Source: Brachionus manjavacas (Eukaryota > Rotifera > Eurotatoria > Ploima > Brachionidae). From it: 64,000 nucleotides of DNA. Under the pieces are notes generated by a model. That model did no database searches and was not told where the DNA came from. It saw nothing but the letters and a program-made list of their open reading frames with translations. The translations under genes and the position numbers were made by a program. Location of the stretch: NCBI GenBank assembly GCA_019054805.1, contig JAHQIY010000001.1:11794501-11858500 (forward strand). The letters are read 5' to 3'. This document shows, piece by piece, positions 47,166 to 58,206 of the stretch (position 1 is its first letter; each line of letters opens with the position of its first letter).

Positions 47166-50100
47166 TAGTCAATTCTAATTGAATATTTTATTATTCAAAT
47201 AATCTAAAATTATACTAAATGATCATTTAAAATCTAAAATTATTTCATTGGATATACAGAGCAGCGAATTGTATTTTTTATACAAATGGGAGGATCTAAT
47301 ATTAAGTTTTGTCAATCTGAAAACGTATAGCACACGTTGACAGATAGCCCGGAGCGACCACATCTACGCTTTGTGTTATTCTATTTTTTATCTTCAGCGA
47401 GTTAATAATATTTACCTTATTGATAATTGTATTCTAAATCAAATCAAATACTATTGATTTTTAAAGCTGTATTAGAAGAAATTCTGTCAAATAAAAAAAA
47501 AACGAATAGAGTGCCGCCTGCAAATTCCTTATGAAAATAAACTTAAAAATTAAATTGTCCATTCAGAGAGAATTTGTTTATTTTTAATTAATAATATATC
47601 AAAAGAATCAAGGATGAAAAAAAGAAGACAAAAACGTTTGGCTTACGGACACTGAACTATTGAGTTCTGGTGCCACACTAAGAACCCAATGAAAATGAAA
47701 TGGGTCTATAAAATTTTTGCCTTGGACAAAATGTCGGAAAATTCGATCTAAAATTATAGACAAAAATTTTTATTTTTTTTAATAAAAAAATAGAATCGCT
47801 TTGTAAAAAAAATATTTTTGTAATTTAAAAGAAAAACTCTTAAAGATCTAAATGTCCTAATCTGTCAGTTAATAGTAATATATGCCGAATTTATACTATA
47901 ATACAACTAAAACATGCTAATTTAATTATATTTAAGTTAATTGATGTAATTTTCGTAAAAAAATTCTGACTTGAAAACAATTTAAAAATATTTTTTATTA
48001 ATTGATAATTTTGTATCTCCTCTACGATAATATTTTTATTATTTATCAAAAATATAATTTGGGAATGCTCCCCGGGTACGTCCGAATAGCTTTTGCTTTT
48101 GTGCAAACCAAATTATTGGACTAAATTTGCCAAGTAAGAAAAATAATAATAAAAAGTTAATGAATTACAATATTAATAAATGAGAAAAAGAAAAACGATT
48201 AATAAAATTTATATTAGTTATTTTTATTTACAGTTTAAAATTAGTGAAAGTTCTACAGCAATATAAGCTTATTGACAAAATTTATCAATATTTTTAAATG
48301 CTAAGACTTTTCAGTCCAAGCGGATGGCAATTTAAATTGAATTTTTTTAAAACCTTTTACAAAGCAAATTTTTAATTTAATAAATTAAAATTAACCTTAA
48401 TAAGGCGATGCAAGAAAAAACAGTGGTTAGATCTAATTGACATTGAATTTACATTAATTAATTTTTATGGCTAATAAACTTTTTAATATTAAAAATTAAA
48501 CAAATAGTAAACATTAGTCTCAAAAAAATAGAAATCAAAGATTAAAATTTTATTTTTAAAAAAATTAAATCATCAACAAAAAACAAATGAAATGCGATAG
48601 TTAATAAAGTTATAAAAAAATCTACAAATTAGTAACAAGATGAGGAACATTGGTGAAAAAAATTATTTTCTTTAACACAAAAATATTTCAAGACTAGTCA
48701 CAGAAAAAGTATCCTAGTACAGAAATGCAAAATTTGATATTCGAATATTTGACTAGAGAGTAAATTACATGTGAATCACGTACAAACAGCAACATGACCA
48801 ATTACTTGAGTATATACTTGCCCCAGTGCTGAGTCAAATTACTTGATAAGTTCTATTTAAGATTCATGATTAAGATTGTCAACAAGCGATGACGAAATAT
48901 CTTGATTTAAACACGGTTATTACACACTTAATTAAACTCTAAAAATCTGCTGATTGTACACAAAGATTCGAGAACAATATCAGTTTAGACATTCATTCTT
49001 TTGCTACTGGAAACTCGTTCAAAATTAAAATTTTTTTTTTATCAATAGTATGTGTTTGAGGCATGATTTAATATGACTCAATTTGAATTTTTTTAAGCAT
49101 TCTAATTTTCTCAAAGTAAAAATAAAAAAATTTAATTCCGTATTTTTTGTAAATATGAGAATCACTTGTGAATGTAAATAATTACCTTAATTATTGAAAT
49201 TTGTTTGGCAAACCGCTTCGTTCATCTAAACAATACACATAATGTTAGATCGTTTTTCACAAATGATGCAAACATAAAGAATTAGAAATACATTTTTGCT
49301 TATTAATCTATTGCTGTCTATTAATTTTTTAACTCATTTTTCGATCATTTACAATAATTAGATTTGATTTTAATTGAAAACAAATTTTTAAAATAAATTT
49401 TCTGTCTTTTCTTTTATCATTATTTAAATCTAGTTGGAGATAGAATTCCGGGCTCTTTATAATTAACGCTTGCTTGTAATTATAAATTTAAAAACAAAAC
49501 GGAAATAGAATTTTTATATATGATTTCAAGAAATCAACATAATATCAAGAAACAAAGTGAAATAGGTAAATTGAAACTATTGATCATGATAAAATATTAA
49601 TACAGAAATTACCTTTTTTCATTCTTATTTTAAAAATTAAATGCAGAATTGTATGTTGGCCATTAACTTAATTTGCCCCATCATCATTTTTTTCACTATC
49701 TTGTATATATAAAATTTTAAAAGAAATATTCAAAATAACTTGTTTAATTTTTTTTCATTTTTGCAATAAAAAACATCATACTTGAAGATTCAGCAGAATA
49801 ATTTTTGAAAAAATAAAATTAATACAAAGAATGCTTAAAATTAAATTGAAATTGATGACCCGACATATTAATAACCGAAAAACTTGATTTAAAAAAAAAA
49901 ATTGAGTAAAATAAAAATAAAAAATGGAATAGGAAAGAAAGATTTAGAACAATGAAGAAAAAATTATTCTGTAATTTTTTACGCTATTGCTAACTTAAAT
50001 TTATCTTTTATAATACTTATAAATTTATAATTTTAAATTCTAATTTTAATAAAAACAAACGAAAGTCAAAGATCTACAGACTTTATAAACTTCAAAATTT

Positions 50101-52049
50101 TTTCTGACTTAAGTAATGCTCGAACTCATAGTTAATATATGAAAAGTGAATTTAAATAAATACCAAAATTGTATAATTGTTAAATATTACAAACTTATTA
50201 TCTACATGATTCGATGTTTTATTTTGAAAGCATTTTTAAGACTAATCAAGTTTTTATGTTAAACAATAATATCTACCATTCATCAAACTTTTGATTAAAT
50301 GAGATTAAATATTAAATACAATGTATCGAAAGCTTAATAGGTAGAAAAGACTCTATTGAAATCGAATGAGAATTTTGGCATGTGTTCAATCACAAATGCA
50401 ATCTTCGAATTAAAAAAAATAAAAAATTCTAGTCGAATTTCAATGCAAATTTATCTGATTAAACTTATTTAATCATTTTAAAAAAATTTTATCAATAAAA
50501 TTTGATATTTGTTTAAAGCACTTATTTTTATTTCTAGTTAGGAAAATATTGTCCAAAGCAAATCTTAGATTAAGTTTGTTTTAAAAATAAATACCAACCA
50601 ATGAGATAAAGTTATCTCAAGAGCTTTGGTAAAACGTTTTCTTGGCAAAAGCAAATAGAACTGAGCAAAATCGAAATGCTAATCTTATTTTGATCAAGTA
50701 TTATCAATTGATTTTTAGCAATGGTTTTTTTTGTTAATATTTATCTTTGAATGAGTCAAATATTGTGAAGAGTGGTCAAAGTATCAGTGAAATAACTCGC
50801 TACTAATTAGTTTAAATATTTTCAATATTTTAAATAAAATATTTACTTTTTCTTTCTCAAAATCGAATCACTTCTGTTTTATTTATTTTAGAACTTGAAA
50901 TTTTTGATAAACAAAAAAAGATAATTTGCAGATTTTCATATGTACCAAGTGAAATCAACATTTTACTTTTCAACATGATAAAAATATGAGACTTTAAATT
51001 AATTTGACCCTAAATGTTACGGAACCAGTCTATTTTTGCTTCAATGGGGCTAATGTTTCATTCAAAATATTTTAAAATAAAAATTTAGAAAAAAATAATA
51101 TCTCGATTAATAAAAATGGTTAAAAACTTTAATTTAGATATTTTTTTAATTAAAATTTGTTTAGCCTTGAAATAGTCTGGAAGTGAAAAATTCTGAAATA
51201 AATGTTTTATTAGAGTTTGAATAAGGATTGAGTTTATCGCTCAACTTAAAATGCATTATTAAAATTAATAAAAATTTAACCATCAATTTGAAAATTAATT
51301 TTTATTTATTTTTCTAGTACGCCGAATAAACACTATAATAGTATTGTAAGAATTGAAAACTTTGTTCATTCATGTATGTTTATCTGTATTTTTTTAGTTC
51401 GAGTATGATCTGATTAAATATCACCAAGTTATATCATCGCAAAGTTTCAGGTTTTTTTTAAACGTTTTTATGGGAAATTTTTTTAGAATAATTTTTATTA
51501 GATGTTAGAGGATATAGGTAAGTCGATATTTTAATGCAGATTTTTTGAGAAAAATATTTTTATCCAAGCTTAAAATTTGTTAATTGTTAGGTAAAAATTA
51601 AATACTAAAAATATTTTTCTTTCATGCGTAAAATTTACTATTTTTGGATCAATAAAAGCACGAATTTTTTAAATTTTTTTCTTTAAATGTATAGGCTGTC
51701 AGTATTGAACACAATAAATTTGGTAAAAATTACCACAAACTTATATAAAGTATCAACAAAAATTATAAACTTTTTTTTTTTTTTTTTTAGAACATATTAT
51801 AAATTAAATAATTAAATCAATTAAAATATAAAAAATCTATTAAATTACAATTTTTATTAAATAAATTACCACTTAAATTTTTGTTTTTACATCACCCACG
51901 CGGTGTTTACTGAATAAATTTTATTTTATTTTTATTTTATTTTTAAATCTTAAAAGCTCAATATTTTTTTTAATTGACAACAAATTAAGCACTCATCCAA
52001 ATAGTAAATGTCTTGAAGTTTTTATTGATAAAAGTGAACATTTTTATGC
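47166..52049. other. Upstream region of PTF1A, no gene seen
   Basis: About 4.9 kb of AT-rich sequence. Less AT-rich islands at 47330-47400, 47640-47690 and 48060-48115 could be regulatory for the developmental gene next door, but no consensus site was identifiable. No repeats with clear ends. Confidence 0.35.
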
Positions 52050-53932
52050 AATCCGTCGATTAGACCAAATCAAGTGAAAGCGTATTACTCAATCTTGAAG
52101 ACGAAACTCTTTATGATGCGGAATCATTTCCATAACAAAAAGTCTTGAATTTAAACTCCCTGAATTTTTTGATAATTTTTAAGGATATGGAATCGAAAGT
52201 GCAAAACGGTTTGATAGACGGGAATTTACCCGAGCAAATGGTTGTACTAAGATTTTTTTTAAGGTTTTCTTTTACTAAAAAGGTTTTTATATTGATTAAA
52301 TGGAAAAAATTAAATTTTTTTGGTATTTTTACGTTTTATGCTAATTTTAAATAAAAAAATTGACACAATATTAATTTTATTATTACATTATTTTTTTTGG
52401 CGATTGTTATTAATTCTGTGGAATTTTTACTAAAAAAATTGTGCAAAAATATTAAGAGTCAAATGTATACTCTATAAATTCATATTTTTACTGAAAAATA
52501 ATTTAAATTACTTAAGACGAACTTTTCTTTAAAAAAAAAGCTACATCTTCAATTAAAGCAAATCAAAAATTAAAAAAAGAAACTTAAATAAGATGGAGTT
52601 ACTTTTTCTCTGTTTGTGTATTTGAGGCCTTTTTGGTGAATTTTTTAGTGAAATTTGAATTTTTAAATTCCTAAGAAAAAAATAAAAAATATGCTGAATA
52701 TAAAAAATTCTCTTTTCAAAGTTTAATTGATTTTATTGAAAAAAATTTGGTCATCCTCAAGACTTTTTTTTAAATTTAACTTTCTTTTTAAAAATATAAG
52801 TTTTCAAATCATCTTCAAAAATCAAAGAAAGTTATTATGACTGTTAATTTTGTTTCTTTTTAAAATATGATTCATGAAAACACAATATTGATCACTAAAC
52901 TGTCTAATTATACTACTCTATCGAAGGCCAAAATTTTGAACCAAAAAAACCTGAGAAAACTTCGGAGAATTTTCAGTTCAAAGATCAAGGATTTCATAGT
53001 AGTCGTTATCAAATATGCTGTATTTTATCGTTAATAAAAGACTAATTTGATCATTTAATTTCTTTATTATATTTTTTATTTAAAAAATAATTTAGACTGA
53101 GCCATGGCTGGTTGCAATAGAGAGTTAGTCCTTCCTTTCAGTCGCATTATTAAATTTTGAACCCAAAAAAATGATAAAAAAATCATCAGCAAAAACAATT
53201 TTTTCTTGATCTTAATTTTAATAATTAAATTAAGTGATCAACATTATTATTAGTTGATGTAAATCTAGGAATTGAAACGTGTATTCACGAGTTATTGAAA
53301 TCACTCTTTAACCAAATAACAATGATCAACATGGAAAAACACTTCTCAACCTCCTTATAAAGGCATTCTAAAAATCACAGGAAAAAAACAGTTAGAAATT
53401 TTTTGTAAGCTTAAATGAATTATTAAAAGATTAAAATCTTTTATGCTACATATTATGCAAAAATTAAACCTCTCGGCGCTAAATAAAAAAAAATAAATAA
53501 CCAGGTATCGACAAAATATTTTTTGTAGTCTGACAAATTTTGATTGTTAAAACTTTTTTTTTTAAATTTAGTGGTATTCTTCTTTATTTTTTGAATACTG
53601 CATATTTTTAAGTTCTTGCATTACTTAAAGCCTGATCGGATTAATAGAATTGATTTGGTTGATAATAATTCATTAATTTGACTCATGACCCGATCTTACT
53701 GATTTTCTTCTTCTGAATTTCTTATTTTACCGATTTGTCTACTTATTTGATGAGTATTTGGAAGATGTAGCCGTGATAAAGCCCATTGTTATCTTTGCTC
53801 GAGGTAAATGTAATTCAAATATGCATTGACTTTCTTATTCTTTGATCATAACATTTTTTTATTTCAGCTTTTATTGCACCATGTAATCCATACGATTTGT
53901 CTTCTTATTCAATATTATTATCCAAGTGTTAA
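52050..53932 (+). other. Coding-like exons of an unrecognised gene
   Basis: Three + strand pieces look protein-coding: SSESVLLNLEDETLYDAESF near 52070-52130 (ends in a stop); MESKVQNGLIDGNLPEQMV at 52186-52242 between a TTTTAAG acceptor and a GTACTA donor; and EYLEDVAVIKPIVIFAR near 53750-53803, which ends at G|GTAAAT and joins in frame over a 64-bp intron to a terminal exon 53868-53932 (FIAPCNPYDLSSYSILLSKC then stop). Only the last join is well supported; the rest may be unrelated. A 19-bp repeat and a LINE-like GACTG...GGCTGG scrap lie at 53095-53143. Confidence 0.2.
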
Positions 53933-55588
53933 GCAACACTCTCTAATACATGTGAAGCTTTACTTATTTTACTTATTTTACTTAGTTTACTTATTTTTCT
54001 TATTTTACTTATTTTATTATTTTAGTTATCGAATCTTATTTCGAAATGGAAAAGTGTAATTCTCATTTGAGTAACATTTCACTCTAGAACAAAATCAATA
54101 ATATGTGATCATATTATAAATCATTTTATTTGTACATTCTTAATTAAGGCATTTAAAAGTTTGTAAGCCACTTTTTGCAATGATCGTCATTACGGAGAAA
54201 CGTTTCGGTATTAAATCATTTAGAAACACTTAAAATCTTATTCAACCTTAACTTTTTTCTTGGCATTTGAGAAAATTGAAAACTAAATGTAATTTCAAAT
54301 AAACTCTAATGCAATTTTTAATATTTTGTTGCAATTTTAATTCTAAGCTAAAAAAAAATTATTTTAAACGAAATCAACATAATTCTTTAAAATAATCTTT
54401 CATTAGATAGATTTTTTTTTAATTCGTCATAAATATACCCCCAAAAAATTTTATTTTTTTGTTTGAAAATATGTCCAAAAATTCGTATATAAGAACAGTT
54501 ATTAATATTAATATTTAAATGTACCTCATTTGTTTAAATTTTCATTTAATTGTGGAAACAAAAAAAGTTTATTGATGTCGAATCTTATATAATAAATAGT
54601 CAAAAGTGATCTAAAATTAAAATGAATTAAAATGATTGTTTGATTATTTTAAGTGTTCTATCTTCAATCATTTTCTGATCATAAAATACTAGGAACCAAA
54701 AATTTAGCATGAAAATTCAAAGATTGATTTAAGATAACTGTTAAAGGTAAAAAACAAAAAAGTTTATTTAAAAATAAACAAAAATTAAAAAAATTACTTT
54801 TCCTTTTCTGTGTCATCATCTTTTTTGTCTTCTACCATTCTAACTAAATTTTTTATCCTCCCAATTTAACTACATTTTTCACACGTATCCTTTAAAAAAT
54901 AAAAAAATTTCTTGACTTATTCTCAATATGAGTGCACTTTTGCCTGTGTGAAAAAAAACACTAGCGAACCATTCTAAAAACAGTAATTAAGAAATTTTCT
55001 TTGGTATATTTTATTTTTAAAGCTAAATTTAACTTTGACTCAAAATCATAGCAATAAATGAAAGACAATTGATAAATTTATTTTTCAACATACTTTTAAT
55101 CAGATTCATTTTGACATGGCTCATTTAAAAACAATTCGAAATACTTAGAATATCGAATATTTTTTTATAAGTTGTTTGCATTTATAAAAAGAAAAAAATT
55201 TAAACTTAAAATTTTTTTGAATGTGTCAGTTTGGTTGTAAGTAAATTTTTGACTCTTTTTAAGATATTAAATATAAGAATTTTGTAGCGTTGAACGTAGA
55301 ATCTATTAGATTTACCTTAAAATTTGCTAGACTCTGAGCAAAACATACTTCCAACGTTATGAAGATATTAAAGAAGCTTATGGCACATCAATTAATAATA
55401 ATTAATTAATTCATTCATTAATAATATGAGAATTTAAAAAAATTCAAAGTTTTTACCTGCAACTGAAACTCATAAAAAATTGGTTTATATCTTTAATATA
55501 ATTTTTTGTTTGATATTTAAAAATAATTTTATTTTATATTTAAAAAAAAATTAAGAAAAAAAATTAAAATTTTTTTATTTATTTTGTT
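53933..55588. other. AT-rich intergenic
   Basis: ACTTATTTT-type repeats at 53958-54015 form a short low-complexity tract. No gene or mobile element recognised before the LINE tail at 55589. Confidence 0.4.
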
Positions 55589-56765
55589 GTAGTAGTAGTA
55601 GTAGTAGAAGTTCTTGCTGCGACACCTAACATGTAGATTGTCTAAGCCCATCACCGTCAATTGCCCGTGTAGAGCTGTAGCAGCCGATTCCATTGAACTT
55701 ACCTAAAGTCATTTTAAAATTAGCGGTTGACTTGGATTTCACCACATTTTCTGGCAACTTATTCCAATGCGGAACTACTCTGTTTGAGAAAAATACATGT
55801 CTGGCATTTACTGCAGCCGCAAAATCGATTCTAATTTGAGCTGGGAAACTTTCTCTCTGGACTCTGATGCTATTTCCTCTTAAGGCCCCGGCTGGTCCCT
55901 TGTTTTCTGATTTATTCACTAGATTCTTGACCAAGCTTACCTTTTCTATTCCATTCACTAATTTGTACATTTCAATCAAGTCCCCTTTCACTCTTCTTTC
56001 ACTCAGCTTTGTCAGTCCTAATTTTGTCAGCCTCATTTCATACGACATGTTTCTTACAGACAAAGGTATTTTTGTTGCCCTCTCTTGCACCTTTTCCAAT
56101 GCATTCACGTCCATTTTCATACTTGGATTCCAAACCTGCACTGCGTAATCTAGGTGAGGTCTCACCATGGATATATACATTCTTACCCAAAGTCTTTTCT
56201 CTCTACTTTTAAACGTTCGCTTTTGCATTCCAAGTACCCTACTCGCTTTCGCACAAGAACTTTTCACTTGGCTGGTCCATTTTAAATCTGATGAAACCAT
56301 CACTCCAAGATCCCTTTCACACTCTGTGGTCGCTAGTATAACATTCCTGCTGCTTTTTTGTGTATATTTATGCCTTTCATTTAGTCTGCCGAAATGCATT
56401 ACTTTACATTTGTTAGCACACAGTCCCTTACGCCAAACCTCTATCCATTGAAATACTGCATCCAGATCTTTCTGTAACATCGCTCTCTCATAAACATTAT
56501 TTACTATACCGAGTATTTTTGAGTCATCTGCATACAATTCCATTCTATTTGAAACGCAGTCAAGTAGGTCATTTATGTACAGAACAAATAGCAGGGGTCC
56601 AAGTACAGACCCTTGCGGAACTCCACTCAGTACCTCTGACCATCTAGAAACTCCATCACCAAGTACAACTCGCTGAGTTCTCATACTCAAAAAGTCTTCG
56701 AGCCACCTTACTATTTTCTCACCTAGCCCATAACCACGTAGTTGTAGGCTAACTAGCTTATTATC
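55589..56765 (-). mobile_element. CR1/L2-like LINE, long intact 3' ORF
   Basis: Minus strand, open from about 56765 to a stop at 55626. It starts NKLVSLQLRGYGLGEKIVRW with LEDFL, then QRVVLGDG, LSGVPQGSVLGPLLFVLYIN, MELYADDSKIL (catalytic YADD), RVLGMQKRTF, MVRPHLDYAVQVWNP, VQERATKIPL and a final FFSNRVVPHWNKLPENVV block. No internal stop or shift over about 370 codons, the best preserved LINE here, with visibly higher GC than its flanks. It is 5'-truncated inside the palm before motif A and ends in a (CTA)n tail (TAG repeats on +, 55590-55607). Confidence 0.92.
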
Positions 56766-57029
56766 ATTTGAACAAAAGAAGTTGTAAAGTTTAAAATCTT
56801 TTATTATAGATCAAAACAGTGGTATTCTGCCATAATCACTTGCACATCAATCAAGAATAACGAATCACCACAAAATCCTTTTTTAGCATTAGCTTATAAA
56901 CATACTTAAGAATTAAATCTCCAAGCCACCAATTAAAGTAATTAATGAAAACCTAAATAATAACCAGGGAATAATAACTAAGAAGTGTAATGTTAGCCAC
57001 GAACTAACCAGTTCATTAAGCCGCTAACA
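56766..57029. other. Spacer between two LINE fragments
   Basis: AT-rich, no feature recognised. Confidence 0.4.
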
Positions 57030-57490
57030 ATTTATTTTATTTTGTTTTGAAAAAAAAAATTTTTAATTTTGTTATTTTTACCATTTTAAATATTTCTTTG
57101 GAAATTGTTAAAATATTCATTAATAGCAGTTCCATGATTCTTGATTTTTCGCAACGGTTTGTTAAGAATCTATATCTCATTGAGCCTCTGCAGTTTTTTA
57201 CTTTTTTTAGGACCGATCTTTTTGTCATTTGGTCTTCGTAGGATTTTTGCAGACTTGTTTTTAAGTCACAGTTTTCATTTTTTTAGTGAAGTTTAGTCGA
57301 GTCAACTAACTTTCTGATTTTAAAACTAAACTTTTTTTGGATTAAAATAAAAAATTATATTTATTTTTTAGTTTAAAAATCAGAAAATTAACTTACTTGA
57401 TATCATTAAGCGAAATTGATACCATATGTTAGCGATACTTTTTCGAAATTATTTAAAATCATCTGAATTTCGATATCCATTTGTCCGAAA
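57030..57490 (-). mobile_element. LINE C-terminal remnant with MITE piece
   Basis: Minus strand: MILNNFEKVSLTYGINFA at 57420-57475, then an interrupted stretch, and at 57130-57235 RRPNDKKIG/RYRFLTNR scraps equal to the end of a CR1-like LINE. It shares TTTGGTCTTCGTAGGATTTT with the remnant at 41291. Between the two parts lies CAGACTTGTTTTTAAGTCA (57250-57268), the terminal repeat of the hAT-type MITE found at 13623, followed by about 130 bp of AT-rich sequence. Confidence 0.55.
57250..57395. mobile_element. Truncated copy of the hAT-type MITE
   Basis: The first 19 bp are identical to the inverted right terminus of the 13623-13962 element. The 41.3-kb LINE homologue shows the uninterrupted sequence (GATTTTTGCACTTACCTGAT), so the extra sequence here is an insertion. 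The right terminus is missing or decayed. Confidence 0.5.
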
Positions 57491-58129
57491 AAACTTTTTT
57501 AATATAAATTTTTATTTTGGCCCTTTCTAAAAATTCTTTTTAGCTAAATAAATTATTTAAAAATAAATTCGAAATTTTTCAAACTTCAATTTAGTAATTA
57601 TATTCATTTTTAAATCATAATAAAATGAGAGACATTTGATTAATTAATCAAGCAAAGTTTTTCTTCAATTCAATAAAATATTCAAAGAATTTAAAAGACT
57701 AAAAATTATATTTTCCAAGTTTTAGGTGCTAAGTTATTGATTCCCAACAAGCTTATTTAATTTAACAATCTAACCGGCATAATTAAAAAAAATTGTATAA
57801 TAAAGTTAGAAAAAAAATTTATTAATTAAATTTTCGATTTTCTTGATAGGCATAAATAACTTTAAATAAAGTCTTTTTTCCCCTAGAAACTGCAAAATTT
57901 CAAACTTAAATTGACCTTAGTTTTAAATACCTTTAAGAATGTATTTTGCTAAGAAAATACTTCAATGCATTTCACATCACCATGAAAAAATCACAAATTT
58001 AGCTTGCAAAATCACTAGTTTGCATTTTTAAATTGCAAATTATAACAAAATAATAACAAAATTGTGATCATACGATTATTTATATGATTCAAATTTTAGC
58101 ATAATTATTTTAAAAATTTCAAACCGAAT
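57491..58129. other. 5' flank of SREBP, AT-rich
   Basis: No gene; AT-rich sequence leading to the SRE-like box. Confidence 0.4.
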
Positions 58130-58139
58130 ATCACCCCAT
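58130..58139 (+). promoter_or_regulatory. SRE-1-like element before SREBP
   Basis: ATCACCCCAT matches 9 of 10 bases of the classical sterol regulatory element ATCACCCCAC, 68 bp before the SREBP start codon. A C-rich core is rare in this sequence. Mammalian SREBP genes carry SREs and activate themselves; the same feed-forward loop is inferred here. Confidence 0.5.
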
Positions 58140-58206
58140 TTTATTCTCAAGGTTTTAAATCAAAATTGCTTGCTGACCCAAAGACTACGTGTAGTCTGTA
58201 TTCAAA

